The notes below the pieces were generated by a model. It worked only from the letters and a program-made list of their open reading frames with translations, had not been told where the DNA came from and did not search any database. The position numbers and the translations under genes are program-made. From Enchytraeus crypticus (lineage: Eukaryota; Annelida; Clitellata; Enchytraeida; Enchytraeidae), in contig CAJHZI010000449.1 in the NCBI GenBank assembly GCA_905160935.1, positions 567,501-631,500 on the forward strand: a DNA stretch of 64,000 bases, written 5' to 3'. Within the stretch, counting starts at the first letter, position 1. Each line of letters begins with the position of its first letter. Shown here piece after piece: positions 11,501 through 26,500 of the stretch.

Positions 11501-14500
11501 GCAATTATCAATTCACCATAGCATATTCGCGATTAACTGAATATAATTTGCAAAATAATCCAAAGATATCGCGTATTTCGTGAAGGACTTTAGTGCGGCA
11601 TTATCTGGTGCCTCAGGGTGCGCACTGTTTATGGATACAAGAAGAAGGTCATCGCAGAAGATGAGGCAACCCTGTAGACTTCAATACCGCATAAGAACTT
11701 TGCACTGCACAAGTGAAAAGAAAAGATCTTTACGGCAAATTCAGGAATAAAATGAAGTCCCCGATATATCATACTGTTAAAAATGTAAACGATCATTATA
11801 GTGAAATTATCAACTATGTTGATATCTATCATTTTTAATACCACATGTTTAAAACGTTAGCAGCATTAAATATACAACACTATTAATTTATTAATTAATT
11901 AAGTAAACATCATTACTTATACAGGTCAGAGGATTTATTTGATCTTTGAAAGTTAGCTTGTCGTATTCAACACAAGAAGTTATAAGAAGTTGTTCCGTTG
12001 CTTTTGATTACCAACAACTTACCAGTAATTTTACTGTTACACTAATCTTTGTGACAGTAGCTCGAGTGTGACGAGTCGTCTTGAAGAGAAGCTTGTGCTT
12101 CTGAACCTTGACGTTAAACACACTAAAACCTACCTACCTTGTTGTCAATCAGCAAATCAGGAAATTTAGTGTTTGAAGCTCTGGTGAGCAAACGAATGAC
12201 TATTAAACTTATCGGGGCTTCGAAGGTTTTATCAATTACAGCTTATACAGAACAATACAATTAAGCGTTCGATTCCTCACTCATACGAGAAATCACGGAC
12301 GTCTAAAACTGCCAGCAGCTTTTCGAAAAACTACAGCACTTGTAAATGGGCAGACCAAAGAGAAAGATGAAATGAATGAGCTCTTGTTTTTCCTTGAAGG
12401 CTTAAGATATAAAACTTGAAGAAAAATAGAGAAATAGTTAGAAGATTTATGTGTATGGCTAATGGCATGATTCCTAGAATCACTAGGAGATTGGTGGATT
12501 ATTTAATCATTTATTGATTCTTTGATAATTAATCAATTTATTCCTTCATTCAGGCCTGGTTTCAGTGGCTGATCCGTTCCTAGAGAATTCATTTTGACTT
12601 GATTTAATGATTGATTTGTTGGTTAATGATCTTTTGATTTTTTACATTGATTGACTGAATTAATAACTATGCGACTCATGAAACGATTGAAACATTGACT
12701 GACTAATTAATTGCTTGTTCGGCTACTAAATTGCTTGTTTTACTAATTGACTGCTTGTTTCACTAATAAATTGCTTGTTTTACTAATTGACTGCTTGTTT
12801 CACTAATAAATTGCTTGTTTTACTAATTGACTGCTTGTTTCACTAATAAATTGCTTGTTTTACTAATTGACTGCTTGTTTCACTAATAAATTGCTTGTTT
12901 TACTAATTGACTGCTTGTTTCACTAATAAATTGCTTGTTTTACTAATTGACTGCTTGTTTTACTAATAAATTGCTTGTTTGAATAATAGATTTTGTAACA
13001 AATGGAAATGTTTACCTGAAGGAACGACTAGAAGGTTGGCAGAAGACGAAGCTGACCCCATTACGTTCATAACATCGACAGTGTACTCTGCCGCATCCAG
13101 TTCATTAGCGTCCAACACTCTCAGAGTCTGGACTCCATCCAAATCTGATTCCACGCTGATTCTTCCTCCAGCCTTTATGAGCTGCCCGTCCTTCAACCTT
13201 CAGAAAGAAAGATAGTACAATAAAAGAGTTTCAACTTAAAAAGTAGTAGACAAAAATATACAATGAGGAAGAGAGAGAAAGAGAGAGAGAGAGAGAGACT
13301 AACGAAAGAAACAACGAAAGAAAGAAAGAAAGAAAGAAAGAAAGAATGATAGAGGGAATCGGTCGACACAACACATACACTATTATTAGAGAGCTGTTAA
13401 TTGTTAATACTCCACAGTATTGTTATAATATACCGCGATTATTTAAGCTACGGAAGTTTTTTAAACTGTTGAGGTTAAAGAATGCATTCACTATTACATA
13501 GAGAGTTTGTTGACCTCCAGTCCAAGCAGCGCATCAGTTAACGTCTCGTCTATAAAGACCAGAAATCGATTTCTAATTAATATGCCTACTCAAAATGGAG
13601 CATTAAAATGTCCGTAAAAATCTTACCGTAGGGAAGCCGTGATTAATAACTGAAAAGAGCATTACTCGCAATACAGAATTCAATGGAAATCAAATTAATA
13701 GAAAAATAGCCGTAGGCCTACTGTATAACATGTACATATAGATGAGTATGCAAATTAATACTTGCGCAAAATACATACATGTGGAATTGTAGATTAATTC
13801 GTAAACAATATAATATTATAAATACACGCAGAATTGTTGATCACTACAAAACACCATTATTACAAAATTAACTTACCAAACAACTGTACATCTCAACGAG
13901 CTTCTTATGGCGCAGGAAAACGCAAATGCATTTCCTGCAGCAACGGACGTATTGACCAATGGTTTCTCAAATACAGGACTCCCATCTACACAACAAACAT
14001 CAGTATAAAAAGCTATGATGAGGGTAATAGCTTTAAAGCTACGATTTATCAGTATTGAATTTAGTAATTTAATGCTTTAACTTATTATTTTGAATGATAG
14101 GAGTTGTCCCCCGTGTTGTGTCCGGATTATTTGAAGAATTGATCAACCGGTGACTGCACGCGTCCTAGAAGGCGATTAAAGCACTAAGATCCATACCAAC
14201 GTCAGAAAATGGCATTCGGTTGGTGGGCGCCTAGGCTCCAGAAATTGCTACTAAGATTTAAACGAATGGAAAAGTCTCAATATGAGATTGACTGATGATA
14301 TGATGTAGAGCAGAGAGGATTTGAGGCAGTATGTTCGTGTCCCGCCCCTGGCTAAACTGGGATTCAAGGGAAGATGATGATGATTATGATGATGATAGGA
14401 GTCTGTATGAAGCTCTAGTTCAGATTAGAGTCTAGAGATAGAATAAGTTATTCGGTCTCTACAAGTTACAACTATCTAGATTCTAATCTCAAATAAAGTT

Positions 14501-17500
14501 GATTTATGCTATTCTGTGTACTTCATAGGAATAAGAATGCAGAATCGCATAAAGAGATTCAATTAAAAAGTTAGGTTGTAGTGAGTTGAACGTCCAGATT
14601 CAGAGCACAATTAAGGCTTCTCTTCAAGACGACTCGACACACTCGAGCTGCGTCAAAAAGTACGTTGAGACTAAAATTAAATCAATTTTAAATGTTTATT
14701 ATTTACTTCAACAACGACATTATTATTATATCCTTTGAGGCAATGACAGCCAAAGAAATCATATCCCATTGAGCTGCTACAGGGTAAATTTTTACAAAAC
14801 TATGCTTAAACTATTTTAAATATTCCTTCGCAGTGAAATTAAAAAAACAAGCTCATACCATATCCATTCTGGTGGTTCAATGCATTTCTGTGCTCTGATT
14901 CTCTAAAGAGTTTCTTCTGTTGCTCTAGTTTATCAGATTTGATTTCAGTCAGGTGAGGTGAAGGATTTATCTCCAAGGTTGACACAATCCCGTCGCTCAT
15001 GTTGACTCTTTCGCTTGTTTCATTCATTATTTTTCTAGCGATCGATTCTGTAGTTCTATCCTCAACTGTTTCTAAACAGGTGCGGCTTGATTCTTTTACA
15101 TTTGAAACAATTTCATTTCTTGCTGTTTTTATCCTTGATTTGGAGGGCGATGCTTCTGATACACAATAGTCGGATTCGGGTTTTAATTTATTTGTTTCCG
15201 CTTTTGACACATGTGATTCCGTCATTGAATCGTTTGTTGCAGACATACCCATAGAATTATCTGCCTCAATTTCGGAGTGGATTGTCTTATTGATAGAAGT
15301 ATTGTTTTGAGAATTACAATGGTCTGAGCTTGACGGTTCATACTCTTCATTTTCAGTTCCACTAGAAATCTTTTCTAGTCCTGATTGGATATCATTTTCT
15401 GCTGATCCTGTTTGTCCTTGATCTAAGGACTCTAAGATCCCTGTGTCTGCTAATTTAGAGATGTTATCATTTAAATCACTTTGTTTATCGGTGATGCAGT
15501 AACTAGACGTATTCAGCACATCAGATGAAGAAGCTGACGAGTCATGCGCGGTAGAAACTGATATACCGCCTATGTCAGTCTTTAAAATGGTGTTATTTTC
15601 ATTAATTTTAATTTCATCTACACATTCAAAGATCTCAGATCTTTTGTGAATATGCGAAGCTTCTACATCAGCATTACAAATTGTTCTGCCTCTTTCGGAA
15701 ATTTTGTTAGTACCGTTTCTAAAAACACATTTTTTATCTGATAATAAAATATTTTCCTCAACTTTCACTTTTGCCAGATAATTCACATTGTCCAGATTGT
15801 CAGATGCTTTTAATTTTTCGTTTTCTTCATCCGTTTTCTGCTTATCTTTGCAAGAATTTATCATCACATCCGCTGACAGAAATTTTTCTTGAAATTCTTC
15901 CGAATTTATAACTTTTCCATCTTCAAGGCAAAAGATACCATTTTCTACATTGTCACTTAAAGCACTATCGTTCAAAACGCCTAAGTGATGGTCATTGAGT
16001 TTTTTTGTTCGTAGTTTAGATGACTTCGAAAGATTTGATTTTCTGGATGGTTCACGCTCGCTCTTCATGCTGACGTCATCATCCGACAGTGGCACTTCTG
16101 TATCTGAGCCTGATGTTGAGTCGTTGAGTACAGTGTCCGCCCGTTTCCTCTCCCTTCGCTGATTTGTCGGAGTACGGTCGCCATCTGTCGAATCAATTCT
16201 TAGTAAACTTTCCAATGAGAGTTTTGAACCAACGGAATTTTTAACTAAAGTCCCGGGTTTGGTTTCACCTTCGTCGTGTCCTTTTGGTAAAATAAATTTA
16301 TAACAGTTTAAATAGGTAAATAGTAAATTAGTATTGATTTTAAATTTATTTTAATAAAATATGTAAAGAAGATAGAACAATTAAATTTCTAAATAAAAAT
16401 AAAATTAATTTGAAATAAATTAAATCCAACTAAGTTTTTGAAATATCTTACACCTAACAATGCTAATTCAGTGATGGAATGGAATTTCTTCGGGAACGCA
16501 TGGGAAAGCCGTTCCGTTAACCTTTTTCTGAAGGGAACGGCGTTCCAGTTAGAAAAAGTATAACATAGGATTGGTTTTCCCTCGGCGTTCTCTTCCTTTT
16601 TAGGATAGGATGGAACAGTGTTCCACTCAGCTATTTCCAAAATGATTACTTGCAGTCATGATGATTTAATGTAGCGTACAATAATAATAATAATAACAAC
16701 AATTAGAGTGCTACAGTCATCAATGACAACATCGAGCACTATTGAGACTAAATCAAGCCGGCGAGCAAAAACAGAAGGTCCAAAAACGGTGCAAATTCCA
16801 AAATCCAGAAATTCAGTCCAAAGTAAAGGGAATTAAAGAAAAGATGGTTTAGGCGCATGTCGCTGCTCATGGACACTGGATGGAAAAGAGAGATGGAAAA
16901 GTTAGGTCTTCACCTGCTTATGGAATTGTTCGTAGGAAAGCAAAGGCTGATGTGATTCAAATGAAGATTTCCGAAGATTGGATGGAAGAGAATTCCAGAT
17001 CTGAGGTGCAGCATGCAGGAAAGAACGATTAGATAGCTTACAGCGTGAAGGTAAGCTAGGTCTCACAAGAGTAATTAACTTAGAAGACCGAGTAACAGCA
17101 GGATGTATCACTTTAGTCAAGTGAGACATACAAGTTTGTCCAGGGATGGTGATGGACTTGTAGGTTAACGAAGCTGTTTTGTAAATGATACGCTCTTTAA
17201 TCTTTAGCCAGTGCTAAGACTTCAAAATAGGCGTAACATGTGAGTACTTGGAACTACAAAAAATTGCTCGCGCAAGAGAATTCTACAAATTTACAAAATA
17301 CAAATTTGGTCCCTTTAATAATTACATTTTAATTTTTCACACTAAATTCTATTAAATATTTTCATAATTAAATTTAGTTTGTAAATTTTTTTTATTACAT
17401 TTCTTAAGACCTAGTCTAATTAATATAATAATAATCTAATAAAAAAGAGAGATTAATGATGACTAATGATGATTTTAGTGAGTAATTGTGGTCAATTAAA

Positions 17501-20500
17501 CACTCATAAATACCTTCAACATATAGAGTCGTGGTACAAGAGATTTCTCCCGCACAATTGACAGCAGTGACGCTGTAAGACCCAGCGTCTGATTGCTCCA
17601 CCCGTGTGAGCTCCAGAGTACACAACCCATAGGCGTTCTACATACGTCAACAAATATCAGGGTACACAACCCATAGGCGTTCTACACACGTCAACTAATA
17701 TCAGTGTACACAACCCATAGGCTTTCTAGACACGTCAACAAATATCAGAGTACACAATCCATAGCTGTTGCACACACTTCAGCAAATATCTGAGTACACA
17801 ACCCATAGCTGTTGTACACACGTTAACACATCTCTCGTACACAACCCATAGCTGTTGTACACACGTTAACAAATAACAGAGTACACAACCCATAGCTGTT
17901 GTACACACGTTAACAAATCTCACGTACACAATCCATAGCTATTTTACACACGTCAAGGAAAAAGAGGTAGATGCAGGCCGAGATTAGGTATGTTAGATGA
18001 TCTGAAGACCCACTTATATGTGGACATGGAGAGGAAGTCTGAAGACAAAGAAGAGTGGAGACGTTATATACCATGGACCTGCCAGTAGGCAGTGCACTAA
18101 GAGATAGAGGCTACTAAATAAGATCTACGTATGAAATACTAAAGCTACTAACAGACATGTGTATCTGACTATTGGGACTCAGAACTTCTCCACTTCCACG
18201 TCTCCAGGTGATGACGGGATCTGGAATACCGGACACGGAACAGTTGAAGCGCACCGCCTCCCCCACTCTACAGCTCTTGGGTCTCAGCCTGGTGGTGAAC
18301 TGGGGTTCAGAGGTCAGGGGTCGTCGCCTGCGTGGCCTTGACCCAGATGTAGTGACGGTACAGACAGATTCTTGATCATCGGTTAGCGAGGTTCGGTCAA
18401 AACTCGAAGGTCGTGAGAACAACGACACCGAGTCCGCGGCAGCTGTGTGAGACAAATACAATAAAATTGTTGTTTTCTATTTTTTTAAATTTCAAACAAC
18501 AACTTAATAATATGAGAAAACCATAAACAATTGACACTGATAATGGTTTTGTGGTTTCCTGAGTAAATTAAGGTTAAGTAAGTTAAACATGCATTATAGT
18601 GAAATGATCAACTATGTTGATGTCTATCACTTTTTATAGCACTTTAAATCGTTAGGCAATTTAGTCCATTTTCCGTATAACCAGTACAGTGAATGTACGA
18701 TATTTTACTCTCAGATCAGCGCCGGCTAGAATTCGAACCCGAAAGGGTTCAATTCACCTCAGGTCTGTCATGCAAAACTTCATGATGATACCTGTATGAT
18801 ATTAAGACATTATTAACTTCAAATTTCTCAATTCATTTGTGGAGCCCTTACGCTATCAAGCTTAATACAGTGCACCATAGCACAAAATCTGTTGGACCTT
18901 TAAACATCTGAATTAAATATTTACTACTATACTTATGCCATAAAACTAAAATTACTTTTTTAAATAATGCAATAGATAAACAATTTAGTATTTTATCTAA
19001 GATAAAGTTTTGAATATCAATTTATTGAAAGTGAAGTAGTATCTTAGTTTCTTTTATCAATTTATAGTTATGTGAGGAAACTGAAGTTAACCTTAGCTTT
19101 ACCAGCTTTTTTATAGGACTAAATTTAGTGAAGAGAATTTTGGAAATAAACTATAAGATTTTGGATAGAACAAGTGATCTAAATAGATAAGGTAACATAC
19201 GTTCAATGGTAAGAGAAGCTTCAGTAAGCGCACTGCCTGCCGTATTGAGCGCTTGACACATGTACCATCCAGCCTGGTCAATGTGTGTGTGAGGTATGTG
19301 TAGGGTGTGCAACTCTCCCGCCTCACATGATATCACATAACTTGTGCCCGCTTCTATCTGGCGACGATTGTAATACCTATTACATGATATCACATGGTTG
19401 TAATGTTGTTATGAATGTAATACCTGTCACAAGATATCACATGCCTGTAATCTTCTCATAAATGTAATACCTATTACATATCACATGGTTGTAATGTTCT
19501 TATGAATGTAATACCTATCACATGATATCACATGGCTGTAATGTTTTTATCAATGTAATACCTGTCACATGATATCACATGGCTGTAATTTTCTTACGAC
19601 TGTAATACTTATGGCATGATATCACAGTTAGATTACACTTTTAATCTACTGTCGTTTGGAATGATTTTCATAAGATATAGTTCACAGGTGGTTTGCGATG
19701 TTTATAAATTACAACTAAATTTAAAAACTAAATTTTAAACTAAATTTAAACATATTTGCCAACGAACATTCAAAATCCTGATTTAAGTTATTGTCTAAAT
19801 TAGAATCATTGTTTAAGGTAGAATCATTGACTAAGTAGAATTATTATCTAAGGTAGAATCATTGTCTATGGAAAAATCATTGTCTAATTAGAATCATTGT
19901 CTAAGTAGAATCATTGGCTAAGTAGTAGAATCATTGTCTAAGAAGAAGAGGTAAATAATCAGACCCTCTTGCCTCGGATCTTGGACTTCACAGTTTTTGT
20001 TCATCTCGCTTACTTTCGTGGTCTTTTTATGCGAAGTTGTCATCGTGTTATGCGTTGGTGTCTTTTAGGGCAGAACCTGCCTGAGATGTCTCTGACATTG
20101 ACTTATGGCGAGGAACCGGACGTTAATTTTTTTTGACTGAATGATTACCGTAGCTATTTGCACTACAAAATATCATATTGTTCGTAAGAATGTAGATAAT
20201 TTGATTGTACAAATGCACATTGACATGTTAACATTTTACGTGTACTAACCATTTAACCTGTGGTTGTGGTGTGCCTATAACTCTGCATTCCATGCGTGCT
20301 GTCTCTCCCTCAACTGCTACCACCTTAGCTAAAGCTTGAGTGAACTTTGGTCCAATATAGTCAGGTGATATATTATCTGAAAAAGCAACATTTAATGCAA
20401 CATAATAATAATGAGAAATTATAGGTCTAACTTAATTTTCAAACATATTTTTTTTAAATTTAAGGTTCTTGCAAAAGAGCGACATCAGATAACTAAGAAA

Positions 20501-23500
20501 TTTGGAGTAACTACAGTGAAATTGAAAATGATTGTAATTAAGACAATATGTTGGATATTAAAAGGGTGTTTTACGTCTACTAAAGGCCTGCATTAAATGC
20601 CATCATACAGTAATGTTTAAAAGAGCAGCAACTGTTTTTCGTACAAAAAATAGCCTATAGTTTGAAATTTCTCCAGGAAACTTCTACATGACTACAAATG
20701 ATACTATTTTCACGATAATTAATTATGAATTTAAAATATTTATTAACTACGAGTATAGTTATAAAAATCAAATCACTTTAAAGCGATAACAATTTCCTGT
20801 TAACAGCATCCTCGGTACACAAAATTTTACAATCGAAATCTAATTATTGCGTTTACTTGAGAGTATGCAGATAGTTTTGTACATATTCTTGAATGCTTAT
20901 TTAAAAAAACATATTTATAGGAATTTTAGATTTTATTGTGATTTTATTTTGATTTTCTTTATAGATTTAAACAAAATAGTTATACTAGTATAAAGCTAAA
21001 CTTGAGTTCTGCTTCTGTACTCAAGTGTGACGTCAGAGTCGGTACGGAATGGTTTCGAAACCTGACCTCTAGCTTATCAAGCAAATGTGCTACGAACTCG
21101 GTCACCAGAAGGTATAAACATACCTTTATTAGAGGCAGTATATTAAATTAAGAACAGTTTGATTAAGTTGATGAATAGTCAGAATCGCTCTATCTCATTT
21201 TAATCCAGTGATTACAATATTTTCTTGACATTTACACAAAACAACGCAATTATGTTTGGTGATTAATTTTTGTCAAAATTTCAAGCTAAGCACAAGCGAA
21301 CAATCTAATCTCTGACTGGAATATGATTATGACGTGATTATGACTAAAACCAACCTATGAGTTAAATATGATTATGACTCGACTATGAATATAAACAATC
21401 TATTACTGTAATTTAGCAATGACTGGACTTTAGCTATTTAACATGACTAGAATATGGCTATGACTTCACTATGAATTTAACCAACCCATGACTAGAATAT
21501 GGCTATGACTTGATTATGACTATAACCAACCGATGATTTGAATATGATTATGACTTGGCTTTGACTATAACCAACCTATGCGTTGAATAAGATTATGACT
21601 TGATTATGACTATAACCAACCTATGACTAGAATATGACTATGACTTGGCTCGGAATATAACCAACCTATGACTAAAATAAGACTATGACTTGACTATGGC
21701 TATAACCAACCTATGAGTTGAATATGACAACTACAGGAAGTCAATCCAGTGCTATCCCGGACTTCACACCTCCACTCGCAGGAATCCTCCACGGATGTCT
21801 CCAGGATTGTCAGGATGAAGCTTCTGTGGTCTGGGGTAGCCTGGATGTACCTAGAGGACGACGATGATGAAGGTATTCTGGTTTGACCTCGATACCAAGT
21901 CACTTCCGCATCTGAGTGAGACGATACTGTTAAACATAGAAAGTCTCGTGGTGTAAAATATTGTAGACAGCATTGGACAACAGATGACAATTTACAAATT
22001 GAAAGTATCCATGACAAAGCTTTAGTGACTTGATATCTCAGTAGTCAATGTATTAAGCGTAGTGAGTACCAAATCGTCATTATCATCTTACATTGAATTC
22101 CAATATTGCTAGGGTCGGGATTTAATCTATTTAATTTAGTGTATTAAAAACACTAGTCAATCAAATATAACAATCAAATACAGCAATCAATCAAAAGCAG
22201 CAATGATTATAGATTTTTAGATTATCAACTGGAAAGCCTGATTAGCTAAATATTAAAGTACATAAGATACTTACTGTGTACCAGAAAGCAATCACACCGT
22301 TTCAATAAATCATCATCATAGAACACAAAAAATAAAGACTTTAAATCACCAGCGTCTAGGCAACTACTGTCACACTGTCATACTGTAATACTCTCATACT
22401 GCCATACTGCAATACTGCCATACTACCGTACTGCCTAAAGCATTTAAATTTCTACTGTTGTTTACTGTTTCATTTTTTACTGACTACTGTATGATTTCTA
22501 TATCTAAGATACTGCCATTCTGCCATACTGTATTGCAATTTTAACGCATTCTTTAATCAGTAAAGAGAAATCCGATCCCTAAGAACAATGGTGTATCAAA
22601 AGGAATGTTATTTATGACTTAAAGATCCACTCGTATGTGGATATGAAGAGAAAAACGGAAGACAGAGAAGAGTGGAGGCTACCATGGATCTGCCCGTAGT
22701 GCGCTAAGAGAGAGAGGACAACTATTCAAGTTTGCACATTCAACAAAGTATCTTACGTAGAACAGATAGGACACAGGGGGAACCCGCTGCCACAGACTGG
22801 TCCATTAGTGGCAGAACAAACTGTGGAGGCAGCCTCAGAGAGGAGGCGGAGTCATAGCTGTCAATCAAGCTGTCAGTCAACGAGCCTTCAGACCGATCTA
22901 AACTGGTTTGACGCTCGATGCTTATTGAACGACGAAGATCTGACAAAACGGAATCTCTGTCGTAGCTTATACTTCTGAAATATCAATCAATTAAATGAGA
23001 CGTGAAGCATTTTCTTAATAACTTAGATATCATATTCCTTAATAAGACATTAAAAATGTTTATTGTATTTATTAAATTAATGCATTTATTGTCTGTTGTA
23101 TTTTGTTTATTACTTAATACGTAAAATCGCTATTGAGACACACTGGATGTCTCAGTAGTGTAGTGGTTAGAGGTGTAGATAACGTCATGAAGTTTAAAAT
23201 GACAGATTCTGAGGTGACTTGAACACTTGTGTGTTCGAATCCCAGCCGCGCTGATCTGAGAGTAAAATCTCGGACATTCACTTGACTGGTTGGTTATACG
23301 GTAAGTGAACATGTGGTATGAAAAGTGAGAGATACCAATATATTTTATCATTTCGCTATAATGAGTGTTTACTGTTTACTTCAAACTGTATAACCTTGCA
23401 AAATTAGATTGATTAAATGAAATAAGAGTTAAACGTAGCTGTGGGTATACACAATTATGAATATGATTAAGATATGTAGTAAATAATACTTCATTAAAAG

Positions 23501-26500
23501 TTAAATTATAAGTATTTTTATAGTTCCTTTACTTACCTTCGATTTCGACTTAACTGGCCGTCAAACTTCTTATATTCATGAACTAAAATATAAAATCAGA
23601 ATACACTTATACTGCATATATCCCCTAAGTTAATTTATATAATTAACATCAGCTTTAATGCTATTAGCCTAAACTAATCCCAGTATAACTATGGTCAGGA
23701 TTAGACAACTGTGTAGCAATTTCTGAAGCCTAAGCACTCACCAACAGAATGCCCTTTCTGACGATGGTTTGGAAGGGAATTGGACTATAGTGCTTTGTCG
23801 CCTTTTACGACATTTTCAGTCCACGGTTGGTCTATTCTTCAACAACAAGGGCACAACACGGATAGCAGCTAGTAACTACAACTAATACAATTAAATTTCG
23901 AATGCTGATTTTGATTTTCAAGTCCTCCTACGATTGTTTCTGTTACCCAGTGAACTGGATTAAATTTCAGCTCGAATCCTTTGGACGGTTTTTCAGGCTT
24001 TGATTTGCTAATCTTTTAAAAGCCCAGAAATTTGAATCTAATGCTAAAACCAATAACTAAAAGGAAATCAATGATTCAGCATAAAACCTTGGATATTTAA
24101 TTCACCGAGAGTACAGCAGGAGCCTAGTCTGTTGCTAGCCACACACGAGTACTGACCCGAGTCCTCTATGTTAACCTCAGCAATGCTCAACATGGCGAGA
24201 CCCTGCTTGCTCCATGTGTTGTATCTGGGGTTCTGCAGGTCCAAGGCATTGCCTTCGTAAAACCTAGAATAGAAATGTAATTACACATCTCTCTCTCTCT
24301 CTCTCCTTTCTATCTCTCTCTCTCTCTCGTTCTTACTTTATCGCTCTCTTTTTCCTCATTCGCTCACTCTCGCTCTCGTTCTTTCTCGCTTTCGCACTCT
24401 CTCGCTCACTCTCTCGCTCTCTCTCTCTCTCACTCGCTCTCTATCTCTCGCTCTCTTTCTTGCTCTCTCTCTCTCTCCCCCCTATCTCTCTCTCTTTCTT
24501 TCTCCCTCTCACGCTCGCTCTATTCGTCTCTTTCTCTATCTCTCAGTGTACTGACAAACGGCAGGTCCAGGCTTGTAAATCTTCAACTAGTTCTATCCCT
24601 TTTTCATTTCTATATATGAATTTTTTAATTAAATCATCCCTTGGCTCAGTGAGCCCCAATCACTTTCCTTTGCATTTATTTATATAATTTTACATAAATT
24701 TATATTTCACATAAATTATACTCATTTTTAAACTATGAAGTCTTCATAGGTGGAATTAGTGCGACAACTTTCAGATTGAAGAGTTTTGTTATTGAATTCT
24801 CCTACTCGTTGTATACGTTCAGACAGAGCCTTAAAAAAGCTCTATGCATGCTCAGCCCAACCTTCGTTCAGAATTTAACGCCGGTTCCCACGGCTTGACT
24901 ATCTATTAAGTGCCTTGGAATAATAATATAGAATTAACGTTTTATGAAATATTATACTTTTATTACTGAGAAGTTACATAACACTCAATTGCTGTAGACA
25001 AAAACAATGCCTCATACATTATTAGCAGGAGCACCAGGTATCTCTCGATATTATCTTGTGTGTTTTGTTTAATAGTTTAGTTCAGGGTTTAGAAATCTTT
25101 TTCATTATGAAATATTATAGGCAGCAGTAAATATTTAGGTAAACTAATGCTAAGCGTTAAAACAATAATAATAACAATAACAACAATTAGAGTGCTACAG
25201 TCATCAATGACAACATCGAGCACTATTGAGACAAAATCAAGCCGGCGAGCAAAAAGAAGGTCCAAAAACGGTGCAAATTCCAAAATCCAGATAATCAGTC
25301 CAAAGTAAATGGAATTAAAAATAAAGAATAAAGGAATAAAAATATAATAGTAGAAGAATAAAAGAGGTCATAGAAGGTAGAATGGAAGGAAAAAGAGGGA
25401 GGGGAAGGCCAAGATTGGGTATGTTAGATGATTTAAAGACCCACTCATATGAAGAGGAAGGCGGAAGACAGAGAAGAGTGGAGGCGTTATATACCATGGA
25501 CCTGCCAGTAGGCAGTGCACTAAGAGAGAGAGAATGCAGGCATGCCTACCATTGCATCGTTGCAGCAGGATATGATTTAAATTTGCACTTGAATCTCCCA
25601 ACAGTTCCTTCGTACGCCTTGGTGTTCGATAACTCCAGCAAAACTTCTGGAGCTTTATGGGGAAAATCTATCAATAAGCAATCAGTCAATTGATTAATTA
25701 GTCAATCTATGAATCAATCAATGAATCAAGCAATGACTCAATCAATGACTCAATTATTGACTCAATCAATGATTGAATCAATCAATCATTCTCTAAGTCA
25801 ATAAATAAATAAATCAATAAACCAATCAGTCAATCAATAAAATTATTTAAAAATGAATAAAAGAATAAATCAATTATTTAATAAATTACTCAACCCATAA
25901 CGAAAGCGGTCAAAGAAAACTATCCTTGCTTCATTTCATTAAATTTTAATAACGGATTTAATATGTTACAAAGTTATTTTTCATAGCGCTTGGATTTTCC
26001 ATCTCTCATTGATAAAGCCAAATGAAGAAAGAATGATTGAAATTTAATTTATGAAATTGAACTACAAAACAGGAAATTATTATACAGAATTATTGCTTTC
26101 ATTCGCCAAACGTTGCTCGTATTTTTCGAATACGGCTCCTCAAATTTTCCAATCTCTTTCATAATTATTTAGGTCTGCAATGGAGATGGGCCACCGATGA
26201 AACGAGGTCCACCGGATGCAGGACGTCTCCTAGAACAGGACTTACCCGTCCGGACCTCTATGTCCAGTGCCAGGCCCTCCTGGGCCCCGCCCTCCTGACT
26301 CATCTTCAGATAGGCAGGTCCATCATAGGCGAGACAGCCTATCGGTAAGAGATCCTGCATTGCGAGCTGAAATGAATATTGAAAACTATTTAAGACTAGC
26401 AACTACCTCACAACATCATCGTCATCATTCTCCTTTAAATCCCAGTTTAACCAGAGTCGGGATACGAATAGACTGTTTTTCATTCGTTTAAGTTTTGTTG

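Noticed and set aside
16480-16640. Regulatory cluster of GGAAC/GTTCC palindromes
   Set aside because: Looks like a low-complexity stretch; no array geometry I could defend as binding sites.
17600-17950. CRISPR-like array
   Set aside because: Repeats have no unique spacers, units diverge gradually, and the context is a eukaryotic intron.
23150-23245. tRNA gene
   Set aside because: A and B boxes are present but no cloverleaf with a proper acceptor stem; repeated copies with a shared body show a SINE.
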